Below are positions 1-9,972 of a stretch of 64,000 nucleotides of DNA, piece after piece. A program made the translations under genes and the position numbers. Positions within the stretch are counted from its first letter, which is position 1. The number at the start of each line of letters is the position of its first letter. Source of the stretch: Xanthostigma xanthostigma (taxonomy: Eukaryota; Arthropoda; Insecta; Raphidioptera; Raphidiidae); NCBI GenBank assembly GCA_963575645.1, contig OY754467.1, positions 38,623,108 to 38,687,107 of the forward strand. The letters run 5' to 3'. The notes below the pieces were generated by a model. The model saw only the letters and a list, made by a program, of their open reading frames with translations, was not told the DNA's origin and searched no databases.

Positions 1-1947
1 GATACAACCTGGCACAGAAACATCCTCGAAACCCTTAAAGAATGGAAGATAGTGGGCAATATGGCTTCTTTTATAAATAACTTTCTAACGAAACGTAAAT
101 TCCAAGTCAGAACAGGAAATATATTATCTAATGAATATAAACAAGAAAATGGTATCCCTCAGGGTTCTGTTCTTGGAGTAACCCTTTTCTTAATTGCTGT
201 CAACAAAATAACAAATAAAATAACATTTCCTACAAAGATTTCCCTATATGCAGATGATGTGGTAATATACTGTGCTAATAAAAACCTTAAAACAATTCAA
301 AAGGAATTAACCTCAGCTCTACTTCACCTAGAAAAATGGTCAGCAACTACCGGGTTCAAATTTTCAACTAGAAAAACCAAATGTATCTTATTCACAAAAC
401 ATAGACGTGCTACAAAACCCGCTTTAAAATTAAATAATATACAGCTAGAATATGCAAAACAAATTAAATATTTAGGCGTCATCCTTGATGATAAGTTAAA
501 TTGGAAATCGTATATCACTGACCTAAGGAAAACCTGCAGAAAAAGCATTGATCTCATCAAAACACTGTCTCACCACACTTGGGGAAGTGATACTAAACAA
601 CTTATACAAATATTTCAAGCATTGGTAAGATCGAAAATTGAGTATGCATGCATAGCATATGCAGCCGCACAAAAGAACATTGTAAATATCATCAATACAG
701 TATATAATACAGCACTACGACTAGCTTCAGGTGCACTAAGAACTACTCCGTTGGAAAGCCTTTATGCAATCACAGGTGAAATGTCACCTGAAATGCGTAG
801 AGAGATGTTAACATTACAATATAATACAAAAATAAAACTAAACCCTACTCATCCAAATTATCAAATGATTACAAATCCACATTACCAATGCACATACGAA
901 TCAAATGAAAAATATACAAAACCGTTGCCTATAAAAAACGAACAAATAATTCAAAAATACCATATTGAAAACATACCATTAAAAGTAAACGCGCATAACA
1001 AAATACCACCTTGGTTTTTCAGTAATCCGAATATCAATTACGATCTATCAATATATAATAAATCCGAAACCACCCCGGCTATATTTCAAAGCCATATAAA
1101 TCAAATTTTAGATCTACATAAAGAATACGTCAAAATTTATACAGATGGTGCAAAATCTGAACTTGGAACCGCTTGCGCATTTATACTTAATAACAGACCG
1201 ACAGAAATTAAACTCTCAAAATTCGCAAGTATATTTACAGCGGAACTATTTGCTCTAAAAAATAGTCTAACTGAATTTAAAAAAATTTACCAAGAAAATA
1301 ATAAATGCATAATACTGTGCGACTCACTCAGCGCACTACAATCAATATCGCGGCTATACCCTACAAATCCTATAATTCAAGAAATTCAAAATCTGTTATA
1401 CGAACTTCAAAATAGATCATGCACAATAAATTTTATTTGGATACCCTCCCATGTTGGAATCTATGGTAACGAACTAGCTGATACGCACGCTAAACAAGCG
1501 ATAACATCTGAAAACCCATCTGTGGATGAAAATACAATATATAAAGACATAAAAAACTATATTAAACATCAAATAAAAACATTTTGGGCAGAAAAATGGT
1601 TTAACATTGAGGGCAATAAGCTGAGGGAAATAAAACCCGATATAAACTACTGGGCTAATCCCACAAAAATGAAAAGAAAAGAAGAAATAGCTCTAGTACG
1701 TCTCAGAACGGGCCATAGCAAACTAACCCATAACTACATCTTCAAAAAAGAAAACATACCAACCTGCGATATGTGCCACGTCCACTTAACTATCAAGCAT
1801 GTTCTCACAGACTGCATAAAATACTTTCAGGCCAGTTATGATTGCATACTCCCGGAAAGCCTAGAAGAAATATTAAATAATACATCAGTCAACATAAATA
1901 AATTAATGAAATTCCTACAACAAACAGGACTTACCAATCAGCTCTAA
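1..1947 (+). CDS. Non-LTR retrotransposon ORF2, C-terminal part (reverse transcriptase + RNase H)
   Basis: The frame is open from the first base, so the protein is cut by the window edge. Residue numbers below count from the ATG at 52. It shows RT palm motifs: GIPQGSVLG near residue 34, the catalytic YADD box near residue 67, and a LGVILDDKLNW thumb-type block. A C-terminal RNase H domain follows, with IYTDGAK, an AELFALK glutamate block, LCDSLSAL and WIPSHVGIYGNELAD. A CxxC...HxxxxC zinc-knuckle-like end (CDMCHVHLTIKHVLTDC) closes the protein. This order is that of RNase-H-bearing LINEs such as the I superfamily. The protein would reverse transcribe its own mRNA at a nicked target. The visible part has no stop or frameshift, so this copy may be young. 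The endonuclease and ORF1 would lie left of the window. The exact clade is uncertain. Confidence 0.93.
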   Translation, partial: DTTWHRNILETLKEWKIVGNMASFINNFLTKRKFQVRTGNILSNEYKQENGIPQGSVLGVTLFLIAVNKITNKITFPTKISLYADDVVIYCANKNLKTIQKELTSALLHLEKWSATTGFKFSTRKTKCILFTKHRRATKPALKLNNIQLEYAKQIKYLGVILDDKLNWKSYITDLRKTCRKSIDLIKTLSHHTWGSDTKQLIQIFQALVRSKIEYACIAYAAAQKNIVNIINTVYNTALRLASGALRTTPLESLYAITGEMSPEMRREMLTLQYNTKIKLNPTHPNYQMITNPHYQCTYESNEKYTKPLPIKNEQIIQKYHIENIPLKVNAHNKIPPWFFSNPNINYDLSIYNKSETTPAIFQSHINQILDLHKEYVKIYTDGAKSELGTACAFILNNRPTEIKLSKFASIFTAELFALKNSLTEFKKIYQENNKCIILCDSLSALQSISRLYPTNPIIQEIQNLLYELQNRSCTINFIWIPSHVGIYGNELADTHAKQAITSENPSVDENTIYKDIKNYIKHQIKTFWAEKWFNIEGNKLREIKPDINYWANPTKMKRKEEIALVRLRTGHSKLTHNYIFKKENIPTCDMCHVHLTIKHVLTDCIKYFQASYDCILPESLEEILNNTSVNINKLMKFLQQTGLTNQL

Positions 1948-2425
1948 CAAAACGCTCTCTCAAATCCACCGTCTACATTCTCCTAAATACCATGGTGCAG
2001 TGTTCCTGAAACAAAAAAAAAAAAAAAAATTAATTAATTAATAAATAAATAAATACCTAAATAAATAAATAAAATTAAAAAAAAAAAAAAAAACAAACAA
2101 AAACAAAAAAATTACTAAGGCTCTATAATACAAAAATATTGACTTTATTTAACTACACTATATCAACATTGTACTTACCTTATTACTATACTTAACTTCT
2201 ATTAACAATTGTACTACTTACCCTTTATTACTATATTACCCACTATAACTTACTGTCTATACTTACCCTCTAGCATCGTAAATTTATACTTACCTAAATA
2301 TCTTATAGTATTTTGTATTCCATAACATACACTTTGTAACCTATTTTTATAATATTATGTGCTAATGACCTGAGTAGTCGAAGCGCATTTTTTTTTTCTC
2401 TAAATAAAAAAAAAAAAAAAAAAAT
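1..2425 (+). mobile_element. LINE (RT + RNase H type), 3' part with A-rich tail
   Basis: The ORF above is followed by about 475 bp of A/T-rich 3' sequence with internal A runs (2011-2030, 2079-2095) and TAAA microsatellite-like stretches. It ends with a block containing CTAATGACCTGAGTAGTCGA and a long A run at about 2405-2423, which I take as the 3' end. The left end lies outside the window. Confidence 0.8.
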
Positions 2426-2439
2426 ATTATAAAGAGTTT

Positions 2440-2670
2440 GTAAGTTTGTTTGTAGGAGGTAATCTCCGAAACCACTCATCCGATTTAAAAAAAAAAAAAA
2501 ATGTTCAACAATATTTAGAATGAACTTTCAGGATGAACATAGGCTATATATTATCGCGGTAAAATAAAAGCACTTTTAGTCGAGACCAATTTTGCAACAT
2601 GAGTCAACGAAAAAACGGTAGCAATCTACAAAATTCGGACGAAGCCGAACCAAGCCGCTAGTTTTTTATA
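2440..2670 (+). repeat. Dispersed repeat family A, copy 1
   Basis: Contains a TTTGTAAGTTTGTTTGTAGG start, a CTCCGAAACCACTCATCCGA block, a CTTTCAGGATGAACATAGGC block and a GTCAACGAAAAAACGGT block. The same blocks occur in reverse orientation at about 8040-8350 and 24085-24300. This is a non-coding interspersed element of SINE or LINE-tail type; I could not find its ends precisely. Confidence 0.65.
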
Positions 2671-3139
2671 TGCGGCGTTCTATAATTAGATTGAATTAGA
2701 TGTAATATTTAGCAGCCCTTGCAGGTTAAGCATATAATATTACGTGTTTTGAATCCGATTGAAGACGTTTTTTTTTTCAGCCGAAGCCATATCTCGCTTT
2801 TTTCACCTTCGGTCGAAGTTGAACCAGCTGTATAAAGTCAATAAAATTAGGAAATAACTCTTGATAGTCCAAGCGGCGGATATAAAAAATGGTTCCGATT
2901 TTATAGAGAACTAGCTGCTTCCCGCAGCTCTGCACGCGATTATGATGAAACATGGAAGCGACAAAAGTAGTGGAGCTTTCGGTTATATATATTATATATA
3001 GAGAAATAAATAAAAAATATCTAAGCAAACAAAAAAGTATATCTAACTGCTCGAAAACAATTTTTTAAAGCGCGCGTTGAGGCACAACCATCCGCAATAG
3101 TCCGCGCGATAGGCAGCCTTTGTGATATTAAGTCGTTGG

Positions 3140-3240
3140 AGTGGGAAGCGGTGAGTGGAAGTTTCGGGTTAAAGTTCCGGCAGTGACATTGTTGAAAAGT
3201 AATTTTTTCTTATATAGTATTGTAACTGCAACAATGTGAA
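3140..3240 (+). repeat. tRNA-derived SINE fragment (GTGACATTGTT family), copy 1
   Basis: A degenerate B-box-like GGGTTAAAGTTCC is followed by GGCAGTGACATTGTTGAAAA and a T-rich stretch leading to ATAGTATTGTAAC. The same order is seen near 45560-45630, and a better-preserved head occurs in reverse at about 32455-32545. The family looks like a tRNA-headed SINE. Confidence 0.5.
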
Positions 3241-3284
3241 ATCTAATTATTGACATCAATTTTTTTTCCAATGCGAATGTATTT

Positions 3285-3480
3285 TGACGATCTACAGTTT
3301 TTAATTAGCCTAAGTTACTCCTTAAAAAATTAGCTATCTGCAGTGAAAATCCCGTCAAAATCGGTCCAGTCGTTTAGGAGATTAACCGGAACAAACAGAC
3401 AGACAAAAACTTTAAAAATTGTTTTTTTGTTATAAGTACTAGGACAAGTACCGTATATACTTTCATATGCATCTAGTAAA
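3285..3480 (-). repeat. Dispersed repeat family B, copy 1
   Basis: In reverse it matches 43120-43330: a GTATATACGG start, a run of A, GTCTGTCTGTTTGTTCC, then GACTGGACCGATTTTGACGG and GGAGTAACTTAGGC. Non-coding interspersed repeat, partly diverged between the two copies. Confidence 0.6.
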
Positions 3481-3529
3481 AAGCTGTTATTTTGACTTTA
3501 CAGACACATCAATTATATATATCTGTATA

Positions 3530-3795
3530 ATGCCTCCACTACACACGTGGCCAGCACCGCCACTCAAATAAGTGCCTATCATCGCCGCGATGATTGCCTA
3601 GCCCTCCACACAATCGTGTCGGTCCGATTGTGTGTACGGGCGCACGATGCTGGCCACGCATTCCTTTGATGTACCGACAATCAATCGATTACTGCCGATT
3701 ACAGGCGATGATGTCCACGCACCGACGAATATGCCCTCTACACAATCGTGAGTGCCTGTAAGTGGCGGTGCTGGCCACGTGTGTAGTGGAGGCAT
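3530..3795. mobile_element. Miniature inverted-repeat element, TA-flanked
   Basis: The termini ATGCCTCCACTACACACGTG and their reverse complement form inverted repeats of about 36 bp (also covering GGCCAGCACCGCCACT), flanked by TA on both sides. The 266-bp interior is GC-richer than its surroundings and has no coding capacity. The TA flank suggests a Tc1/mariner-type MITE; the superfamily is an inference. Confidence 0.7.
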
Positions 3796-4434
3796 TAGAT
3801 AGTAAATAAGTATAGTGACTTCAATCAAATCAACCCTGCTAGAACATGATCCGGCATCGGAGAAACACCACTTCCGGTATTCACTGTGATGTAGTTAAAA
3901 GTGCCATAGAGTTAGAGTTTTTAATTTTTATCACTTTGTTGGTTGGTAACAGGCATTTTTCGGTCGTGCTAATTTTTATGTTTGACTCGTTAAGAGCCAA
4001 TATATTTCCGTCAATTGTTGATCCTATTTGGAATAGATAATGGCGGCATTTTACATCAAAGGCACAGGTGTTCGAGACCCGTTCTGGATATTTCTATATT
4101 CCATTATAATTTATAAAACACATATTTTATAGCAATAGTGTAAAAGATATAGCGTTGGACAGCAAACACTACCTCACGGCTAAAGCAATGCTTCTATAAT
4201 GATGTTATACTATTGTTTAAACCGGTGAGTTTATTTATACTAAATTTAATGTTGATCTGTTGGCTAGATAAATCGATTGTTTACACTATTGCATTATTTT
4301 ACGATCGCTGAAGGCTCTAAGACCTAAGTTCAAAAATGGCCACGCAAAATACAGTGAAACTTACGAGAAACGATGAAAACTCCTTAAGTCTGGGTTGCGG
4401 ACGGAATTAGAATTTTTGTAAATACAGTGTAAAC
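3796..4434. other. No gene seen
   Basis: AT-rich sequence between two transposon copies. Short open frames here have no recognisable domains. Confidence 0.5.
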
Positions 4435-5495
4435 TCTATATATAGCGACACTCAAGGGACTGTGCACTTGCAATAAGCTGAGCAGCGCTACTAATGCCAT
4501 GAGAAGGGTAGCAGAGGTTGCATCCACTTCCGCAGTTCGAACCTGTTATTTCGGTCTTTTCCAGTCCTTATTAGAATACGGCATTTTGTTGTGGGGTAGC
4601 TCGACTTTTACACGTAGAGCATTTAAAATTCAAAAAATGGCAGTTCGTATTTTGGCTAGGGCCGCACCTCGTGAACACTGCAAACCACTCTTCCGAAATT
4701 TCAAAATAATGACTTTACCATCCTTATTTATATATCATTTATTTAAATTATATGCCAAAAAAAAATCTACCATCTTTCAATAGAAACAATAACCATAATT
4801 ATAATACGCGGAATAAGGAAGCTTTACGACTGCCTATGTGCCATCTAACTAGAACCCAGAACAGTTTTCACTACCTGGCCCAAAAATTTTTCAATAAGTT
4901 ACCACAATCTGATAAGGATCTAAATGAGACAATTTTTAAAAAGAAAATTAAAAATATCCTAACTGAAGCGTGCCTGTATGAAATCAGTGAAATTGATAAA
5001 ATGTATTTTTAAATTGTATGACATGTCATATAGATACTATGTATCTCAATTAATGATCAAATAAACTTACTTACTTTGTGGCGTTATTGAGAGTTGTCCT
5101 TAAACGGAGAGAATAAATAATCCATTAATATCTTTTTACTATAATATGTATATTTACTCATAATATATAAAATTTACAACTGACCAACAAACATTCATAC
5201 TGTCACAAATTACAGCTGAGCTGAACATAATATGAAAGATAATCCCAACAAACAAAAGAACGAATTTCTTAGAATCTTCGGTACGCATGATGCCGACAAC
5301 AAAGCAACAAAATAACAAACAAGTACTGTTTATTGCGTAATGATGACGTATTATTGTCGTTATTTAGAGTGGGTGTGTCGTTATTTAGAGTGTATCATTG
5401 TATGAGCAACAAGGAAAACCAACTAGAGTTAAGTAAATTCGACGTTTTAAGGAGTTTGTCGTTATAACGAGTGATGTTAAATGGAGTTTACACAG
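4435..5495. mobile_element. Pogo/Tigger-like MITE (CAGTGTAAACTC termini), interrupted by a LINE
   Basis: The left end CAGTGTAAACTCTATATA and right end GGAGTTTACACAG are flanked by TA. The interior matches another copy at 32058-32918 almost throughout, including GACACTCAAGGGACTGTGCA near the left end and GAAAGATAATCCCAACAAAC further right. Relative to that copy, about 4467-5074 is an insertion carrying a LINE tail. Assignment to pogo/Tigger rests on terminus style and the TA flank, so it is tentative. Confidence 0.7.
4471..5012 (+). pseudogene. Jockey-like LINE reverse transcriptase, C-terminal fragment (frameshifted)
   Basis: Two overlapping frames carry one LINE C-terminus. The first has RRVAEVASTSAVRTCYFGLF and ILLWGSSTFTRRAFKIQKMA, typical of the region after the RT thumb in Jockey/CR1-like elements. 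The second, from about 4752, has NYNTRNKEALRLP and FHYLAQKFFNKLP, the usual end of such proteins. The break falls in a nine-base A run near 4757, consistent with an indel. It is 5'-truncated and sits inside the MITE at 4435-5495; the insertion ends near 5074. Confidence 0.8.
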
Positions 5496-6019
5496 TATAT
5501 GATAATATCGACTAACTGTCGTTGAAGATTGTAGGTTTGATAATATGGGTAACTTCTCGAACAGGCTTTTTTGGGCCGTACTGTGCTGGTTCATGCTGGA
5601 TAAGTGTGCGCGGTCTTTAAGAGTAAGCATTCAGTTATCAACTTCCAATTAGGTTCTAAACGGTACTTGAAATATACAAAGTGCAATTCGAATAATTTTC
5701 AGGGGTCAAAAGTTCTATTATAGAAAATGAAAAGGATTAGTATGAAGTAAGCACAATTTTTCCAGATCCCGGCTAAAGGGCAGCATAACAAAATTTGAGG
5801 ATACGTTTGTTAAAGAGACTTAATATCAAATTAAACTCATGTTGATTAATTGTATTGTACATAATTATTATTTATATTTATTCTTAGGATATTGTCGTAT
5901 TTTTTTAACATCCCGAAAACATTTTGTAAAAAAACTGCATAAACAAGTCATAAAATAAAAACCAGTCTTTAATTGTTTTACATTTCTATATTGTGATATT
6001 GATATTTTGTTGAAATTTT

Positions 6020-8559
6020 TCAGTTTAATTTATTTTTTGGATTGCTAGGTAAACAAGGTTTTCGTATATTTTCTTGTGCTTTCTGTTCGCTTGAATGATC
6101 GTCCTTGTCTTTAGGGGATGGCTTCTTCTTTTGCTTATCTGATTCTTTTCCACCAACGCCAGAATCTTTCGGTTTGCTTGCACAATAACAAGGCTTTTTC
6201 TGTTTTGGTGCACGAGTATCTTTCATTTCCATTGAACAAAGGTATTCCTTGTCTTTTTGATTGCCTAACAACTTTTCCTGAAATAATAAATTAAATAATT
6301 TGACAATTTTCTGGTTTCACGTTCATTATATTGATGTTTGTAAATGATAGCGGGAAAGTGGACAGGTACAAAATCAAACACTTTATTTGGCTTTGTATGA
6401 CGTTTCGCTGGTGATCCCAGCTTCTTCAGTTACTGAAAATATATTTTGAAAAAATTTGACAATCTTTAACCTCTAAATATTAAAAGTTTTTTTCTGACTA
6501 ATTTATGACTGCCCCCAAATGAGGATGAAGCTGAAGTTGAAAATACATCGGTATATGTATTACAGTCGACTCTCTCGTTAAGTTAGCCGTTACGCGATTA
6601 TTGTAGACGAAAAAAACTGACTCGTCGCCAGATTTCCTTTGTATCGAAAGTCGAAACACAAAGTTTATAGTGAATTTCATTTACGACGTAATGCAAGCTC
6701 TGTTCCAACCTCTCTGCAAACGATAACAGAATCGTCGCAGTCATACTCAATAGCTAAAACGAAACTATATCGGTTTTGGAGTACGTTTTAGCTACTGCGC
6801 ATGGCAATTCTGTTACCGTTTGCAGAGAGGTTGGAACAGAGCTATATACACGAGTTTTGTTGATATAATTTATACGTTATATTGTAGAAGTCAGGCAGTT
6901 TTACATTTTTACACATAAAAAATAAAATACGTAATTAAACGTTTCGCTGTGGGGTGGGGGTGCCAAATTTGGTAGCATTAAAAAGCTTTTCAAGAATTAT
7001 TACACATAAAAAATAAAATACGTAATTAAACGTTTCGCTGTGGGGTGGGGGTGCCAAATTTGGTAGCATTAAAAAGCTTTTCAAGAATTATTAGACACGT
7101 ATTTTTTCTGTCCCCTTTTATCGATAAACTTTCCTAGATATTAGGGTGGTACGGGTGGTCTAGATGACCCTATATATATAGATATAATATTTTTTTTATC
7201 CAAAGATAAATGGCTTCGATAATATAATTTATAAATTATATATTTTCATTTGGCTGACATTTTCTTCCAAATCAAAACTCAATAATTTTATTATAATAGA
7301 AATAACGTAAAATTTAAATTTAATATATTTAAGTGTGTGAGATCCTGGATGATGATATAGTAAATTGTTGTTTTTAGAGGAAGAAGGATCATAGAAAACT
7401 ATCAAGACGAAATTTTTATTTTTCGCAACGTTTCGTGTTGTAATTAACACTTCATCAGGTTTGTAGATCGCCTGATGAAGTGTTAATTACAACACGAAAC
7501 GTTGCAAAAAATAAAAATTTCGTCTTGATAGTTTTCTATGATCCTTCTTCCTCTAAAAACAACAATTTAAATTTAATACTTACCGACTCAAAACATTCCA
7601 AGTAATTTCTAATATTTATTGGAGCTGTGGGTACACAAGCAGAACGTAAAGTCGACATCTTAGCCTAAATTTGAAAAAAGATATTAACACAGTTGCATTC
7701 ATATAATATGTTTGATGCCCCTTTAAGTCTGGCTGAAAATGACATATTTCAGTATACTTTCTATTTTAGAATTACAACTGCAATAATCTGCCTCAGCCTT
7801 TTTGAAAGATCCCCATACAATCATTTTCTGATTATCATATTATTCAAGTAGTAAATTGGCTATGATATAACTGTAGATTAACTTAAGTTCGAGTCAATTT
7901 ACATGTACGGAGAACTGAGGAGCTCGTAGAATACTCGAATACTGAAAACTTCGCGGGCACGCGCACTACTCACCAAAATTTCATCATAATCGGATGAATG
8001 GTATAGGAACGCATAGGTCCCGTACATACATTCATTTTTATTATTATATCGGTCCGGTACGAATTTGTTGAGTGCCACCGTTTTTTCGTCGACTTACGTT
8101 GCAAAATTGGTCTCCACGAAAAGAGCTTTTATTTTAACGAGATAATTCAAATCTTTGATTAACGTCTGAGTAGAACTCTTCAAATAAATAAAAATTGTCG
8201 ACCAATTTTTATTTATTTAACGAGATAATATATAGCCTTTGTCTATCCTGAAGGTCCACTTTAAATATTGGTGAAATTTTTTTTGAAATCGGATCAGCAG
8301 TTTCGGAGTTTACCTTCTATATCCAAACTTACAAACTTTATAATACAGGTAGGTAGATATATGTTAATATTGACACATTCTGTGTCATAATTTATCAACT
8401 TTTGGAACTAATAAATTAGCATACTTACGTATAATTACTAAAAGAAACTAAACTAAAGTTGATAATAAAAGTAAAAAAAAATATACCTAATATTAAAAGT
8501 TTAAAAAAATATATTCTTACCACAGGAACTACAACAGGTTTTGAAGACGCTAACCCCAT
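6020..8559 (-). CDS. Unrecognised small protein with myristoylation-type N-terminus (3 exons)
   Basis: Coding exons, 5' to 3' on the minus strand: 8559-8521, 7664-7584, 6277-6020. All junctions are GT-AG (donors GTAAGA and GTAAGT; acceptors after ...AAATTTAG and ...TTATTTCAG) and every exon is in phase 0. The joined frame gives 125 residues. The start MGLASSKP fits the N-myristoylation consensus (Gly2, Ser6), so a membrane-anchored protein is inferred. The middle (IRNYLECFESEKLLGNQKDK) looks globular and ends in a short Cys-rich stretch (KPCYCASKPK). The C-terminal half is very Lys/Ser-rich and probably disordered. I do not recognise the family. Intron 2 holds a tandem duplication and two foldbacks; a small hAT lies about 200 bp upstream of the ATG. 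Confidence 0.72.
6696..6843. mobile_element. Foldback MITE in intron 2 of the small-protein gene
   Basis: Arms AGCTCTGTTCCAACCTCTCT and the reverse complement, extending about 37 bp with one or two mismatches, surround a roughly 75-bp centre. No coding capacity. Confidence 0.7.
6910..7091. repeat. Exact 91-bp tandem duplication
   Basis: Bases 6910-7000 and 7001-7091 are identical by eye. Each unit contains GTTTCGCTGTGGGGTGGGGG and ends CAAGAATTAT. It lies in intron 2 of the small-protein gene. An assembly artefact cannot be excluded from sequence alone. Confidence 0.85.
7362..7568. mobile_element. 98-bp inverted repeat, Penelope-like with hammerhead-like core
   Basis: Arms 7362-7459 and 7471-7568 are reverse complements with one mismatch around an 11-bp loop. 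Read outward from the loop, each arm begins CCTGATGAAGTGTT, then AATTAC, then AACACGAAACGTTG. CTGATGA, a short complementary stem and GAAAC are the conserved parts of a hammerhead ribozyme, and such motifs are known in Penelope-like retroelement repeats. No reverse transcriptase or GIY-YIG frame lies nearby, so only the repeat part would be present. Confidence 0.6.
8040..8350 (-). repeat. Dispersed repeat family A, copy 2 (interrupted)
   Basis: Reverse-oriented match to 2440-2670 (GCCACCGTTTTTTCGTCGAC, TTGCAAAATTGGTCTCCACG, CCTGAAGGTCCA). It is interrupted at 8146-8218 by the tiny hairpin element listed separately. It lies in intron 1 of the small-protein gene. Confidence 0.65.
8146..8218 (-). 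mobile_element. Tiny hairpin insertion element, copy 1
   Basis: A 73-bp insertion inside repeat family A, flanked by a direct duplication of AACGAGATAA (8136-8145 and 8219-8228). It contains AAATCTTTGATTAACGTCTG and a hairpin AAATAAATAAAAATTG-TCGAC-CAATTTTTATTTATTT. A related copy in reverse lies at 52924-53028. Duplication lengths of 10-13 bp are unlike the DNA transposons in this window and more like LINE-mobilised insertions. Confidence 0.7.
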
Positions 8560-8757
8560 GATTTTATTAAAATGATTATGGACTGTGATGTAATTTTACA
8601 AGAAATTTGGATTAGTTTTACTTAAAACCAAACGAATAAAACTTGTAAATTTTGTGTTGTATTTTAAAAAGTATATAAGTTATTTATTTCACATTGTTTC
8701 ACATTCATAGTGACCATAGTGATATTTTTTGTTTTGATTGTTGCCAATGGTCTAAAC

Positions 8758-9014
8758 CAGCGATTCATAAAAGGTGGTCCGCGGAACCCTAGGGTTTCGT
8801 GGAAGGGTCACAGGGGTTCCACGGTCTGTCCGAGAGCTAAATAAACATTCGTGGAAAAGACATATAACCGCGCCACGTTTACAAGGTAAACACTTTAGTT
8901 ATCAAAATAGCCAGTTAGGGTTCCGTAATTATCAAAATAGCCAGTTAGATGTTTCCGCCAAAAAAAAGTATGATCAATTTGGGTTTCATGGCCAAATAAA
9001 GTTGGGAACCTCTG
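8758..9014. mobile_element. Non-autonomous hAT element (257 bp)
   Basis: Begins CAGCGATTCATAAA and ends GTTGGGAACCTCTG, and is flanked on both sides by the perfect 8-bp duplication GTCTAAAC (8750-8757, 9015-9022). A short direct repeat (TTATCAAAATAGCCAGTTAG) occurs twice inside, near 8898-8947. No transposase. Confidence 0.88.
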
Positions 9015-9150
9015 GTCTAAACAAACTTTGTTTATGAGTCGTTTATTTAGTATACCTACACTTTTTAAAATAATCGAAAAAAGGCAACACAAACAACTAA
9101 GTTTCGTATAACAATTGTAAAGCATACCCTACCCTACCACGCATAGAAAA

Positions 9151-9964
9151 TAGTGTTGGGCGATTATGAATGATATAATCGAAATATTTCGATTATGACC
9201 GAATAATCGATCATTCGATTATGCCAACCGAGATATCATTCGCTTGAATCGATTATAAAATATGAAATGAATATTAATTCCGACACAGTACTATGTCGAC
9301 TGTCGATTATATGATATATCATTCGGTTTCTGCATCTACATGCACTAGTATTCATATGATGGAGTGTATTTTGCAAATAAAAATTCACATTAATGCATAC
9401 ACCAAAGTAAATTATATTCGTAATCATGACATAACAAACAATCAAGATATTAGACTAAAGAAATGCAGATTGAAAAGGTCAGAAAAATCCATCCTATTTA
9501 ATAAACTACCAAATTGTTTAATTGAAATTCAGTGTGGTAAAGAATTTAAGTTCAAACTTCAAACTTAAATCACTCTTCCTAAAAAATTGTTTTTATGACA
9601 TTAAAGGATTTTTTAATTTCAATTTTAATGTTTAACTCATTATGTAAATTGACGATGTATCCATCTAGATTTTAGGGTATTACAAACATATTTCTATCTA
9701 TTTCTATTCGATCATACCAGTGATTCCATTATTAATATTGTGTGAAGTAATATTAACAAATCGAAATTGCAAAGTTAGCACATAATTCATAATCGATATT
9801 TTGAATGGTCATTCGCTTATACTGTAAAAGTAAATAAAACGAAATTAATAATTGCCAAGTTTGCGCATCATTCATAATCGATAATTCGAATGATCATTCG
9901 ATTATAAAAACCGATTATTTCTATTAATTCGATTATTGAAATATATCGATTATGCCCAACACTA
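9151..9964. mobile_element. Non-autonomous hAT element (814 bp)
   Basis: Inverted termini TAGTGTTGGGC...GCCCAACACTA are flanked by the perfect 8-bp duplication ATAGAAAA (9143-9150, 9965-9972). Both sub-terminal regions are dense in ATAATCGAT/CGATTAT-type motifs, as expected of transposase-binding arrays in hAT ends. The middle carries a LINE C-terminal fragment. Confidence 0.9.
9390..9568 (+). pseudogene. LINE C-terminal fragment inside the hAT element
   Basis: An open stretch contains KVNYIRNHDITNNQDIRL and KRSEKSILFNKLPNCLIE, resembling the HxYNTRxK...FNKLP end of Jockey-like reverse transcriptases. It is short and diverged. The exact start of the homologous part is unclear. Confidence 0.5.
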
Positions 9965-9972
9965 ATAGAAAA

